A DNA stretch of 64,000 nt from a virus: the IMG/VR virus record IMGVR_UViG_3300000553_000005, positions 62,001-126,000 of that record; one strand, 5' to 3'. The position numbers and the translations under genes are program-made. The notes beneath the pieces are model-generated. The model made no database searches. It was not told the DNA's origin and was given only the letters and a program-made list of their open reading frames with translations. Below are positions 41,901-49,267 of this stretch, one piece after another (position 1 is the first letter of the stretch; every line of letters starts with the position of its first letter).

Positions 41901-42646
41901 AACCATTGAACTATTCCCCACCATTCATCATTGACTTGATAACATTTATCTTCAATTTCCCAGTTTCCTATATCCTCACCATCTGCATCTTGAGCTTCAA
42001 ATCCTGTGACAGAATCATCCGGAACATGAATCTGAAGATAGCGATCTGATTCATAAGAACTTTCTTTTTCTTCTGTAGTAAAGACATAAATGGCTCCCCT
42101 ACTTAAATAACGTTGGGCATAGCCTGGGTTCTTAGTACACCAATGAGAACCTTCCCCCATCAATTGCACGGCTCTTACAGTAGTCGGCTCATAACATACG
42201 ACACCTTCACCTGGACTGCCGATCTCTTCACAGCCTTCTGCTAAATATTGTTTCCTTCTTCTCTGTAAATCTCTCTCTCGCTCTTTCTTAGAATAGTCAT
42301 CAGGAGAAGATTCTTGTATAACACTGATAAGATCGTTAAAATTGGCATAGGAAAGAATATTATTTTTGGGTTTACCATTAATCAAACCTGTAGCCCAGGC
42401 AGCACTATTTTTTAAACGTCCAAACTCCTCCAGAGCATCTTTTAATTCATCTTGAAGTGCTGGCCCCACATTTTCGTCATGTCTCAAGACTTTTACTAGC
42501 CATTCGGTATATTGACCGTTTGGAGTTGGATCTATATTCGCACAGATCTCTACGAATCCTTGGGAAACCAAATATTTTTTCTCCAGTGCCTCCTTCTTTG
42601 CCTGTGAAGCTGCGGCTAGAAGACTCAATAAAGTTGACTTGAACAT
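38936..42646 (-). CDS. 1236-aa internally duplicated WCT-motif / zinc-finger protein
   Basis: The largest gene in the window. It contains two homologous halves. Each begins with a helical FKSALL..AAAS.AKK segment, then a helix-rich part, then GSHWCT...A..YLxRGxxYVxT...SDRY domains near residues 170-220 and 660-710. At least three CxxC...CCxxC zinc modules follow (CDQCDAYM...FCCEGC, CANCDEPV...CCSYC, CEDCHEAI...FCAVSC). The GxHWCT element is found in uncharacterised phage proteins. The repeat suggests a tandem duplication and fusion. AGAGG SD on the minus strand. Function unknown. It heads the DUF3326/YkgJ operon. Confidence 0.7.
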   Translation of the reverse strand: MFKSTLLSLLAAASQAKKEALEKKYLVSQGFVEICANIDPTPNGQYTEWLVKVLRHDENVGPALQDELKDALEEFGRLKNSAAWATGLINGKPKNNILSYANFNDLISVIQESSPDDYSKKERERDLQRRRKQYLAEGCEEIGSPGEGVVCYEPTTVRAVQLMGEGSHWCTKNPGYAQRYLSRGAIYVFTTEEKESSYESDRYLQIHVPDDSVTGFEAQDADGEDIGNWEIEDKCYQVNDEWWGIVQWLSNYDRDLERYIREGFIFNDINDMAHFEKCDQCDAYMETDSYDTIYVNNDDSPDKESHNFCCEGCFKEFYNDIIEKKVKAFVATIPGKEERNQKAMDDAEELIYGTGWDPKATKVFRAMHEAAIRMGLPNTVNHHYALDWYLANLTSGIRAFENGQSDRVEKVTPGLTLGDYKWALKVLQPVYDELMTYDTLYDDILEYVKDQFTPTSTDIDDIIENSGMGKVQEESAPEIEGEIATDELEPTSEPSEKLKKSSLSNFKSALLKFAAASEAKKKALASKYHLPPHGVDTLSLVDPSQNGEYLEWLCRETRKAMDDPEGRSSLAGTMKRDDIKIMLERYAMLKRSANFTGEKDIMKLGLSDLKEIYDTATRADLSKNEQGRELIREKDKYLRDGCEPLAKTRGYSFYRCTTPEALVLMSTGSHWCTQGEGTAEAYLERGPLYVITQDSGTNEHYGSDRYALIRVPTKNIQGQGVGAIECQDVDGRNIGDQIFSRDPFSDSADVGQKYDVDSNYWWIFETLAEFDPKIKESMEQKIIFPGAWDINNDNDLYEDHEDQELTNCANCDEPVAEEDAIYLSGNPYCCSYCVREYFRPAINRLIDKFLPNADENKKRRARTYIEEQLNINGYDDLEAEREKILVRGGFCQKCEDCHEAIPAGNEINYKKGSFCAVSCFISYYMQDMDDTMAYIQKKLGMDEDSHFQMYDEKIAERAIRNETMGIDSGFYQATLQVLLDTRQITEQQLRELSVKKASLLIKQAYGGMEKYYPREQFIEELQEFILENLSGMTPLRSFKKHIEDQFGQVYHLGTTFKLDKDLWDKAMQGLRSKKQVEVVTAITPYSKAASVKQGYITYIKKVADDSDEIIEETKKEHYGQEVIMDLHDVDPDKFQTHILKKFAEDLCDEIDMQRGPIYSWGQDKFEGTYKTHPKKDGISVVQFLYESSITIHALDELQKIFINVFSCKDFDPEKAKAFALKTLGGNLVTEHNIVRN

Positions 42647-42681
42647 GGCTACCTCTACTCAAGGATCAGAAAATTAAAAAG

Positions 42682-42712
42682 TTGCCATACTTTTGTCCTT
42701 TTTAGGTATAAT
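42682..42712 (+). promoter_or_regulatory. sigma70-like promoter
   Basis: TTGCCA-TA-N17-GG-TATAAT, divergent from the reverse operon. A GTATTAGT motif follows at 42723-42730 and then AGGGAG for the gene at 42750. Confidence 0.75.
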
Positions 42713-42749
42713 AGGATTGTGAGTATTAGTCATACAAGGGAGTAACTGA

Positions 42750-42983
42750 ATGTCATCTATCAATTCATTGCTGTACACCTATGGAGTCATTTCATTAGCC
42801 ACTACTTTATTTTTTTGGGGATTTACTATTTTAGGATTTCTTTCCCAGGATTTACGAGAAGAGGCTAGAAAACAAGGTTTAGGCTTGATCCCAGCCTTGT
42901 TCATGGGGATTCTTCTTGGTGTAACATGGCCCAAATCAATGTTTAATCTATTTAAATTTATCCACAATGGAGGAAAAGTATGA
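42750..42983 (+). CDS. two-TM membrane protein (77 aa)
   Basis: Hydrophobic helices at about residues 10-32 and 48-62 separated by a charged loop (DLREEARKQG). Function unknown. It is the first gene of the forward unit, and its stop overlaps the kinase fragment start. Confidence 0.6.
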   Translation: MSSINSLLYTYGVISLATTLFFWGFTILGFLSQDLREEARKQGLGLIPALFMGILLGVTWPKSMFNLFKFIHNGGKV

Positions 42984-43030
42984 CCGATACTAAGAAAGTT
43001 ATTCTCATGGTGGGGCCTTCGGGCTGTGGT
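42980..43030 (+). pseudogene. truncated P-loop kinase, N-terminal 17 codons
   Basis: It starts MTDTKKVILMVGPSGCG, the first strand and P-loop of a small kinase, with a GGAGG SD. The frame then leaves the family exactly at the last glycine of the P-loop and enters unrelated GC-rich sequence, with no GKS. A similar P-loop (VGPSGCGKSHFF) begins the intact kinase at 44464. A recombination junction is inferred at about 43025-43030. Confidence 0.6.
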
Positions 43031-43303
43031 GATCCTGCTCCCACTCAGCATCTACGTCTACGGGTTCACCTGTGTGACCCTGATGCGGTGGTTCCTGCTC
43101 CCCGTCTTCCCCGCCTTTCACATCCCCTCCTATCCGGTGGTCGTTGGCCTGGGGCTGCTGATCCGCTACGCCACCTACTCCCCCACCGACTGTGAACCGG
43201 CTGTGGAGTCGAAGATAAAGAAGGCGGTTATGGGCCTCCTCAATCCGTTCTTTATTTCCGAGCGGCCCTGCTGTTCGGCTGGATCCTTCTGAAGTTCATG
43301 TAA
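43026..43303 (+). pseudogene. GC-rich fragment of a membrane protein with a frameshift
   Basis: From the junction, one frame reads a membrane protein (VILLPLSIYVYGFTCVTLM, then PSYPVVVGLGLLIRYATYS) through KKAVMGLLNPFFIS. It then loses register; the frame one base back continues as ALLFGWILLKFM to TAA at 43301. No own start or SD is visible. I read it as a fragment captured by recombination with a -1 frameshift, or a sequence error. No classic slippery heptamer is present. Confidence 0.5.
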
Positions 43304-43312
43304 GGAGTTCCG

Positions 43313-43501
43313 ATGTCTCGTCTGATCAATGATGGCCCCGACCCTAGTGTGGTAAAGCGGGTAATCTGTAAGAACTGTGGGGCCACAATGGAGTACGTCC
43401 CCGCTGATGTGATGTCCAAGACAGTTCACGATTACGGTGGGGGCTCTGATGACTACCGCTACATCATCTGTCTGAAGTGCCTCGACCCAATTTACCTATA
43501 A
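43313..43501 (+). CDS. zinc-ribbon protein (62 aa)
   Basis: AAGGAG SD. CKNCG and CLKC pairs about 35 residues apart. GC-rich like the preceding fragment. Its 3' end overlaps the convergent EDxHD endonuclease gene by 38 nt. Confidence 0.6.
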   Translation: MSRLINDGPDPSVVKRVICKNCGATMEYVPADVMSKTVHDYGGGSDDYRYIICLKCLDPIYL

Positions 43502-44441
43502 TTTTCTGAAGCTGGAGTTCTAAAAACTCTTCAGCATTTTTTTCATCAAATTTCACTTCTATCACAGAATAGTTTGATCGTAACCAAATGTCCCTCGCTA
43601 TTTGGGATTCAAAATGCTTTTTTGTCTTATGGAAATAGTTTGGAAATATATAGTGCTGCACTCCATTATACTCAACAACCACCCTTAATTCCGGCAACCA
43701 ATAGTCAACCCTCACCCTCCCACTCTTACTTACGTCTTTTGGGCATACTAGAGGAAACTGAGGGATAGCTTCAATCCCCAGTTCACTAATTACCTTTCCT
43801 AGGCGTTTCTCATTCTTCCCCTTCGCACACTCTGGACAGCCCTTACCTCTAGAAAAATTTGCCCAAGAAATCCTCCACAAAAACCCGCAAGAAACACACT
43901 TTACCCTAAGCAATGAATGAGCAGTTTGATAATCGTCAACACATCTTATTTCAATCCCCATCTCCCTCATTTTGTCGGCAACACTGATTTTCGTTTTCCA
44001 TGACTTCTCCTCATTCCTTTTTCGCAACCTCTCTGCTAGTAGTAGTTGATTGCATTTTGGACATGTTTTAGCACGAAATAGGGTTTCATACCTTGCTTGA
44101 AAGATATGTCCACACCCCAGTCCTAACCAGTTATGTTTGTATTTTTGCCCAAGAAATTGTGAATCAAGAAGTTTGTATTTCGATTCGTTGCACACTCGTT
44201 TACCTTTATTATATCTAACTAGTCTCGTCGTGTGCCCATTTCTACTACAAATAGGGCAGGGATTCCCAGGGCTATCCATTACGAATCCCCAAGCCGTGGT
44301 CCAGATATGTCCGCACTCCCCCATCCAGGTCAGATTTTTGTCTCTGATGCCAGAATATACCCCATCAACCAGCTTAACATTTTTCTTGTTTTCTTCCAGC
44401 CAATCGAGTATCATTTCATTAGTCCATTTTGTTCCTTTCAC
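43464..44441 (-). CDS. homing endonuclease with zinc-ribbon repeats and EDxHD/Vsr-like nuclease domain
   Basis: 325 aa. N-terminal two-thirds: several short zinc knuckles alternating with W-rich turns (GECGHIWTTAWGF, CPICSRNGH, CGHIFQARYETLF, CPKC, CVSCGFLWRISW, GCPECAKG), probable DNA recognition. The C-terminal ~100 residues are a restriction-fold nuclease: RVDYWLPELRVVVEYNGVQHY, then KHFESQIARDIWLRSNYSVIEVKF, typical of Vsr-like/EDxHD phage homing enzymes. It is inserted head-to-head against the kinase gene at 44464, on the opposite strand, consistent with mobility. Confidence 0.75.
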   Translation of the reverse strand: MKGTKWTNEMILDWLEENKKNVKLVDGVYSGIRDKNLTWMGECGHIWTTAWGFVMDSPGNPCPICSRNGHTTRLVRYNKGKRVCNESKYKLLDSQFLGQKYKHNWLGLGCGHIFQARYETLFRAKTCPKCNQLLLAERLRKRNEEKSWKTKISVADKMREMGIEIRCVDDYQTAHSLLRVKCVSCGFLWRISWANFSRGKGCPECAKGKNEKRLGKVISELGIEAIPQFPLVCPKDVSKSGRVRVDYWLPELRVVVEYNGVQHYIFPNYFHKTKKHFESQIARDIWLRSNYSVIEVKFDEKNAEEFLELQLQKIIGKLGRGTSDR

Positions 44442-44463
44442 TCTTCACCCCCTAGGAGTAGCC

Positions 44464-44877
44464 ATGCAGATGATAATTGCCGTTGGACCATCAGGCTGTG
44501 GGAAATCTCACTTCTTTATTAATTACTTGAAGCCCCAAGGATTTATAGAGGCCAGTGCGGATCATTTCTTTGAAAAATCTGGAGCTTACCAATTTAATCC
44601 TCGTGAACTTGACAAAGCCCATGAATTTTCTCAGGAAGAAGCCCGAGAGGCCATATCTAAGGGTTTGAAAGTTTATATTTCAAACACCAACACCCGCGAA
44701 TGGGAACGCAAGCCATATGTAGATTTGGCGAATAAGGTAGGTTACGAGGTTTGGTTGAAGGTGTTTGATGTGGATGCTGAAACTTGTGCCGCTCGTAATA
44801 CCCATGGTGTTCCTCTGGAAGCCGTGAAGAAGATGAAGGAAAGGATTGACGTTCCGGCAGGTTTTTTCAAGGTGTAG
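44464..44877 (+). CDS. P-loop nucleotide/polynucleotide kinase-like protein
   Basis: 137 aa, start after TAGGAG. Walker A is AVGPSGCGKSHFF at the N-terminus. Further motifs, EASADHFFEKSGAYQFNPRELDKAH and VYISNTNTREWERKPYVDLA, match the phage zeta/PNK-like small kinase family, which phosphorylates nucleotides or RNA ends. C-terminal HGVPLEAVKKMKERID is typical. A related N-terminal fragment lies at 42980. Confidence 0.75.
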   Translation: MQMIIAVGPSGCGKSHFFINYLKPQGFIEASADHFFEKSGAYQFNPRELDKAHEFSQEEAREAISKGLKVYISNTNTREWERKPYVDLANKVGYEVWLKVFDVDAETCAARNTHGVPLEAVKKMKERIDVPAGFFKV

Positions 44878-44879
44878 TA

Positions 44880-45242
44880 ATGACCAGAATTTTATTTGTA
44901 GATGATGAGGAAGTGCGTTTCACCCTCCTCAAAATGAGGGATTTCTTCCCCGAAGAGGCAGAAGTCTGTTCTGTCAATAATGCCATAGATGCCATCACGG
45001 CTGTCAGAGATGAGCTTTGGGACACCATTTTTCTGGACCATGACCTCAATACTTTTGTTGATGGTCAGGAGATTACCGGATTGGATGTCGCTAAATCCAT
45101 TATTCAATTTGCCGTTGGTGCCCCCGATTGTATTATCCATAGTATGAATCAGTCGGCGGCGTGGCGAATGGAGAAAACTCTCCAAGAAGAAGGGTTTTTC
45201 ACTCAAGTCATTCCTTTCCACAAACTTCCGGAAAGGATGTAA
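44880..45242 (+). CDS. cyclic-phosphate processing receiver (cREC) domain protein
   Basis: 120 aa, a receiver-like fold: ILFVDDEEVRF (acidic pair), DTIFLDHDLNTF and GLDVAKSIIQFAVGAPDCIIHSMNQSAAWRME. The LDHDL motif and the H-S-x-N-x-x-G/A pattern match the cREC family, proposed to process nucleotide cyclic phosphates in RNA repair systems. It directly follows the P-loop kinase; together with the RNA ligase gene at 63845 it would fit an RNA end-healing pathway. Confidence 0.75.
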   Translation: MTRILFVDDEEVRFTLLKMRDFFPEEAEVCSVNNAIDAITAVRDELWDTIFLDHDLNTFVDGQEITGLDVAKSIIQFAVGAPDCIIHSMNQSAAWRMEKTLQEEGFFTQVIPFHKLPERM

Positions 45243-45270
45243 CCGGGTGTAGAAATGGGTAGGATTAATA

Positions 45271-45317
45271 GTATTAATTATAGGAGCCGTGTCTCTTTCA
45301 GGGATGTGGCTCCTTTT
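45271..45317 (+). promoter_or_regulatory. GTATTAAT motif and leader hairpin with T-run (possible attenuator)
   Basis: A GTATTAAT element (45271-45278) is followed by GGAGCC...GGCTCC (45283-45313) and TTTT. This is an intrinsic-terminator-like hairpin in the leader of the gene at 45342. The GGAGCC arm could also bind ribosomes. Confidence 0.45.
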
Positions 45318-45341
45318 AAAAGACGAAAAAGGAGTCTAAAT

Positions 45342-45722
45342 ATGCCACTTGTTCTTAGCTATACGGATACCAGGGAGACAGATAATGAGATCCTATGTGA
45401 AATAACGACAATCGGGAATACTTCTGGATTACAATTTACATTTCCCGATAGAACTCAATTTTATCCTTATCCTTTATCTACTACATATCCAAGTGGGATT
45501 TTAAGTTTTGCTGTGAATAAAATGGGGCAATTGAAAATGGATACGGTTTCTTTGGTCATTCCTCCCGAATGGTGCAACGATCATCTAACTGACGTTCTAG
45601 GCCATCTTTTTAGAGAAACTCATTGGGATTCTCATCCAACTCATGTAATCACACTTGTATGTGAACCTCCTGAATTATTTGATCTCATTAATAAATATTT
45701 TCAGGGAACTTGGCATTTATAG
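45342..45722 (+). CDS. hypothetical protein (126 aa)
   Basis: Starts after AAGGAG. A compact mixed alpha/beta protein with several Pro/Tyr segments (YPYPLSTTYPSG). No family was recognised. Confidence 0.6.
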   Translation: MPLVLSYTDTRETDNEILCEITTIGNTSGLQFTFPDRTQFYPYPLSTTYPSGILSFAVNKMGQLKMDTVSLVIPPEWCNDHLTDVLGHLFRETHWDSHPTHVITLVCEPPELFDLINKYFQGTWHL

Positions 45723-45732
45723 GAGTTTATTA

Positions 45733-46365
45733 ATGAACTACTCCCCCTTTTACTCCCTTCTTCGTCAATTAAAGGAGGGAGATAAAAAATTTGATTCTAA
45801 GCAACTTAAGAAATTGGAATATGGTGATTTAGATTTAGCTGCGATGGGGAATGCCGGATCTTGCCGCTGTCCAGTCGAAATGGTCATTGAAGAGAAAAGA
45901 AAACGAAGAGTTAAATATGTTTCATCCAAATCGTTAAACCGAGAACTTCTGAATGAATTGGGTATGTTGGACGATGTGTTAGCTGATCGTATAAAACTTA
46001 GTGAATTTCCAACATGGGACAGTCTCTCTATTGTTGCAAAACTCTGGTTTAAACTTTCCTGCCTGGAAATGCACACAGATTATCCAGGCCCCCGTATTGA
46101 AGAAGTCATTTTTCTTTTCCAGGAATGTTTAAAAGAAGTTCATCCTCCATTACCTTTTCAGATCGCCAAAAATTTTCAAACTGAATTTCAATCCATTTAT
46201 CTTCGATTAGGAAAGTTACCGGATGAAGTGATCAGAGATTGTTGTACCCAATGTGCCAATGTCATTTACGGTTTTATTGACGGTGACGAACTAGAAATTT
46301 GTGATAATATGGCATTGAAAGATTATTCTTGTAGTGGTGGGTGTTTCTTTCCGATTGGAGCTTAA
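45733..46365 (+). CDS. hypothetical protein (210 aa)
   Basis: TAGGAG SD. The N-terminal half is charged and helical, followed by several cysteines: CRC, DCCTQC and SCSGGC near the end. It could be metal-binding. The stop abuts the GTG start of the helicase gene. Confidence 0.6.
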   Translation: MNYSPFYSLLRQLKEGDKKFDSKQLKKLEYGDLDLAAMGNAGSCRCPVEMVIEEKRKRRVKYVSSKSLNRELLNELGMLDDVLADRIKLSEFPTWDSLSIVAKLWFKLSCLEMHTDYPGPRIEEVIFLFQECLKEVHPPLPFQIAKNFQTEFQSIYLRLGKLPDEVIRDCCTQCANVIYGFIDGDELEICDNMALKDYSCSGGCFFPIGA

Positions 46366-48957
46366 GTGGATTTGGCACAGTTGAAATCACATTTCCCTTT
46401 TCCTGAGATTCGACCATCTCAGGAAAAAGCTCTGGAAAAATTTGTAGTGGATGAAGAGAAGGGTAAGAAGTTTTCTATTTTTGAACTACCTACTGGTATT
46501 GGAAAGTGTTTCGCAAAAGGCACTCCCATCCTTATGTTTGATGGGGTAATCAAACCTGTAGAAGAAATTAAGGAAGGAGAGCTTGTAATGGGGCCTGACT
46601 CCACTCCTCGTAAGGTGATCAGTTTATCTCAAGGCAGAGATGAATTATTTAGGGTGACTCCAGTGAAAGGCGACTCTTTTGTAGTCAATTCCTCCCACAT
46701 TCTTTCTGTAAAAATGACCGAAAACCATAAACAAATTATTAACCTAACTTTGTCGGATTATTTGGCTAGAAGCAACAATTTTAAGCATCATGCTAAACTT
46801 TATCGAACTGGCGTAGATTTTGAGAGTGTATTAACACACGATTTAAAAGAACTTGCTTATTATATTGGATTATGGTTGGGGGATGGTTCTTCAAAAAGGT
46901 TGACTGAAGTTACTACTGCGGATAAAGAAATTCAAACCTATTTAAGCAATCTAGCTTCAAATTTTGGCCTTAGTTTGACTGCATATAACAATGGATCTAA
47001 GGCTACTTCTTGGAATATAACTACACAGGCTATGGGAGGTAGAAAAGATAGAAATATTTTATTAAACGAATTAAAGAAACTAGATATTTCTTCTAACAAG
47101 TCCATCCCTTTGTCTTTCAAAACCGCATCTAGAATTTCCAGACTTAAGTTACTCGCAGGTTATTTAGATGCTGATGGGAGTTTAGCCTCTAATACATTTG
47201 AATTTTCATCAGTTAATAAAAATTTAGCAGATGATATTTCATTTATAGCCCGTTCTCTTGGGTTCAGTGTGTATGTTAAACCTTGCCATAAAACTTGTCA
47301 AACAGGAAATGGGGGGGTTTACTATCGCGGGAATATAAGTGGGGATATCCATTTGATCCCAACTCTCCTCCCAAGAAAACAAGCAAAAATGAGACAGCAA
47401 AAAAAGAGTGTGCTTGTTACTGGTTTTAAAGTGGAACCTGTTGGACTAGGGGATTATTATGGTTTTGGTGTTGATGGGGACCACTTATTTCTTTTGGGGG
47501 ATTTTACAGTAGTTCACAATTCCGGTCTTTCTATTGCAGCTTTAGGGTGGGCTGCGGATTGTCCTGTTGAACCCCCCTTGAAACCTGGAGGAACGATCCT
47601 CACTTCTCAAAAGATTCTACAGGATCAATATGCGTCTGAATTTGGAAGTATTGGTCTAGCTGATCTTCGTGGTGCCTCTAACTACCGATGTGGGGAGCAG
47701 GAATCTAACTGTGAAATCGGCAGTGTTATGAATAAACTGGCTGGAACTATCTGTGAACATTGCCCTTACAGAAGTGCCAAGGCAGCTTTTATGGCTTCTC
47801 CCAGGGGTATTACTAATTTTGCCTATTATCTTACAGACTCAATGTTCAAGCGGCAACTACCGAAGCGTAAGCTCATAATTATTGATGAAGCGCATAATAC
47901 TGAAAATGTTTTGATCGCTTTTTCTGAAATTGGTATTTCAGCTAATCGTCTAGAAGAATTTGATATTAAACTTCCCACTAAACCACTTACTACTATTCCT
48001 GAAACTAAATATTGGGTAGAGCATACAGTTATTCAAGCCGCTGACATTTATGGAATTAAGTTAAAGGAAGAAATCGCTGCGGCTCTACAAGGACATGGAA
48101 GTTTGATGGCTTTGCTTAAGAAGGAAATGAATCTCTCCTCTTTCAAGAGTAACCTTGGTAAATTTCTAGAATCAGAGTCAGAGATGTGGTTTATTCATCA
48201 GACTGACGGTTTGGGTATCAAGCCGCTTCGTGGGGATGTTTTCTCTGAGGAACTTCTTTTTAGTCGGGCTGAAAAAATCATGTTCATGTCTGCTACCATT
48301 CTGGACCCTCGCACTTTTGTTCGCAATCTAGGAATTTCAGTCAAGGATTGTGGCTACATGAGTCTGCCTTCAGAATTTGCTCAAGATAACAGGAAAATCA
48401 TTTTCACCCCCGCTGGCTCTATGTCTTACAAAAATTATGACACCACTCTACCCAAGCTCCTCAACAAGATTGAGCGTATTTTGGAGAAGCATAAGAATGA
48501 AAAGGGAATTATTCATTGCCAATCGTTCAAGTTGATGAATCATATTCAACAGGGTTTAAGGAGAAGTCCTCATTACTCCAGATTGGTCGCACATGACTCC
48601 CAATCTCGCGCCTATGCAGTGGATAGGCACTTGACCTCAACAGAGCCTACGGTGCTTCTCAGCCCCTCTATGACCGAAGGTTTGGACCTTCGTGGGGATC
48701 TATCCAGGTTTCAGGTGGTAGCGAAAATGCCTTTCAATAACTTGGCAGACCCTTATGTAAAAAGAAGAATGGAGTTAGATAAAGCGTGGTATTCTTGGAC
48801 AACAGCCCTTACTCTCATTCAGGGTTTAGGTCGTTCCATCCGTTCTAAGGAAGACTATGCCAGGAGCTATATTATAGATCAGGATTTTAATATGTTTTTG
48901 AAAACCTGTAATGATATACTACCTGAATGGTGGCTAGAGTCAATTGAATTTCGCTAA
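46366..48957 (+). CDS. DinG/XPD-type iron-sulfur DNA helicase interrupted by an intein
   Basis: 863 aa precursor; GTG start. Q-like RPSQEKALEKF and Walker A ELPTGIGK-S (split between Lys47 and Ser386 by the intein). After splicing: a four-cysteine FeS region (NYRCGEQESNC... CEHCPYRSAK), DEAH (IIDEAHNTEN), MSATILD, EGLDLRGD and QGLGRSIRS. This is the XPD/DinG family: FeS-dependent 5'-3' helicases used in DNA repair or R-loop removal. The spliced helicase is about 525 aa, short for DinG but typical for phage members. Confidence 0.9.
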   Translation: MDLAQLKSHFPFPEIRPSQEKALEKFVVDEEKGKKFSIFELPTGIGKCFAKGTPILMFDGVIKPVEEIKEGELVMGPDSTPRKVISLSQGRDELFRVTPVKGDSFVVNSSHILSVKMTENHKQIINLTLSDYLARSNNFKHHAKLYRTGVDFESVLTHDLKELAYYIGLWLGDGSSKRLTEVTTADKEIQTYLSNLASNFGLSLTAYNNGSKATSWNITTQAMGGRKDRNILLNELKKLDISSNKSIPLSFKTASRISRLKLLAGYLDADGSLASNTFEFSSVNKNLADDISFIARSLGFSVYVKPCHKTCQTGNGGVYYRGNISGDIHLIPTLLPRKQAKMRQQKKSVLVTGFKVEPVGLGDYYGFGVDGDHLFLLGDFTVVHNSGLSIAALGWAADCPVEPPLKPGGTILTSQKILQDQYASEFGSIGLADLRGASNYRCGEQESNCEIGSVMNKLAGTICEHCPYRSAKAAFMASPRGITNFAYYLTDSMFKRQLPKRKLIIIDEAHNTENVLIAFSEIGISANRLEEFDIKLPTKPLTTIPETKYWVEHTVIQAADIYGIKLKEEIAAALQGHGSLMALLKKEMNLSSFKSNLGKFLESESEMWFIHQTDGLGIKPLRGDVFSEELLFSRAEKIMFMSATILDPRTFVRNLGISVKDCGYMSLPSEFAQDNRKIIFTPAGSMSYKNYDTTLPKLLNKIERILEKHKNEKGIIHCQSFKLMNHIQQGLRRSPHYSRLVAHDSQSRAYAVDRHLTSTEPTVLLSPSMTEGLDLRGDLSRFQVVAKMPFNNLADPYVKRRMELDKAWYSWTTALTLIQGLGRSIRSKEDYARSYIIDQDFNMFLKTCNDILPEWWLESIEFR
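46507..47520 (+). mobile_element. intein with LAGLIDADG homing endonuclease
   Basis: 338 residues from Cys48 (CFAKGTPILMFDG) to Asn385 in VVHN, followed by Ser at +1. Blocks: N-terminal CFAKGTPI, PVKGDSFVVNSSHILSVKM (block B with His), LAYYIGLWLGDGS and LAGYLDADGS (two LAGLIDADG motifs), GDYYGFGVDGDHLFLLGDFTVVHN (blocks F/G). The insertion site is the P-loop GIGK|S, a commonly invaded position. No recoding or stop is present, so the intein should be functional. Confidence 0.93.
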
Positions 48958-48969
48958 AGGAGTAATATA

Positions 48970-49236
48970 ATGGATGTAATTTTAATTGAAGATTATAAAT
49001 TGGATAATATTCCAGAAAATTCTGTTATCCTGGATGTAATTCAAGATGGACGATTTTATATCGGAATGTGGTGTAAGGGGAACGGTTCTTATAAGGTTGC
49101 AGTTCCAGTTAGTCTATGTCAAGAAATCATTGTTCCTCGACTCTCCTTCTCCCTTGAGAAATTTCTAGAATCCTATACCTCTGATGCTTTTGCGGATATG
49201 GATAAGATTTCAAAAAGAATGGACGAAGGGGAGTAA
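48970..49236 (+). CDS. hypothetical protein (88 aa)
   Basis: AAAGGAG SD. Small mixed alpha/beta protein with strands (VILIEDYKLDNIP) and an acidic tail. No family was recognised. Confidence 0.6.
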   Translation: MDVILIEDYKLDNIPENSVILDVIQDGRFYIGMWCKGNGSYKVAVPVSLCQEIIVPRLSFSLEKFLESYTSDAFADMDKISKRMDEGE

Positions 49237-49242
49237 ACTCAA

Positions 49243-49250
49243 GTATTAAC
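49243..49250 (+). promoter_or_regulatory. GTATTAAC motif
   Basis: TCAAGTATTAACATCTAAGAGG, 18 nt before the GTG start of the replicative helicase gene. Confidence 0.55.
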
Positions 49251-49267
49251 ATCTAAGAGGACTTGTA

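Noticed and set aside
43230-43303. Programmed -1 frameshifting in the membrane-protein fragment
   Set aside because: No X-XXY-YYZ heptamer or convincing downstream pseudoknot is visible. A mutation or sequencing error is simpler.
46811-46835. GTATTAAC-like sequence inside the intein
   Set aside because: It lies within coding sequence, is not followed by an SD, and is probably chance.
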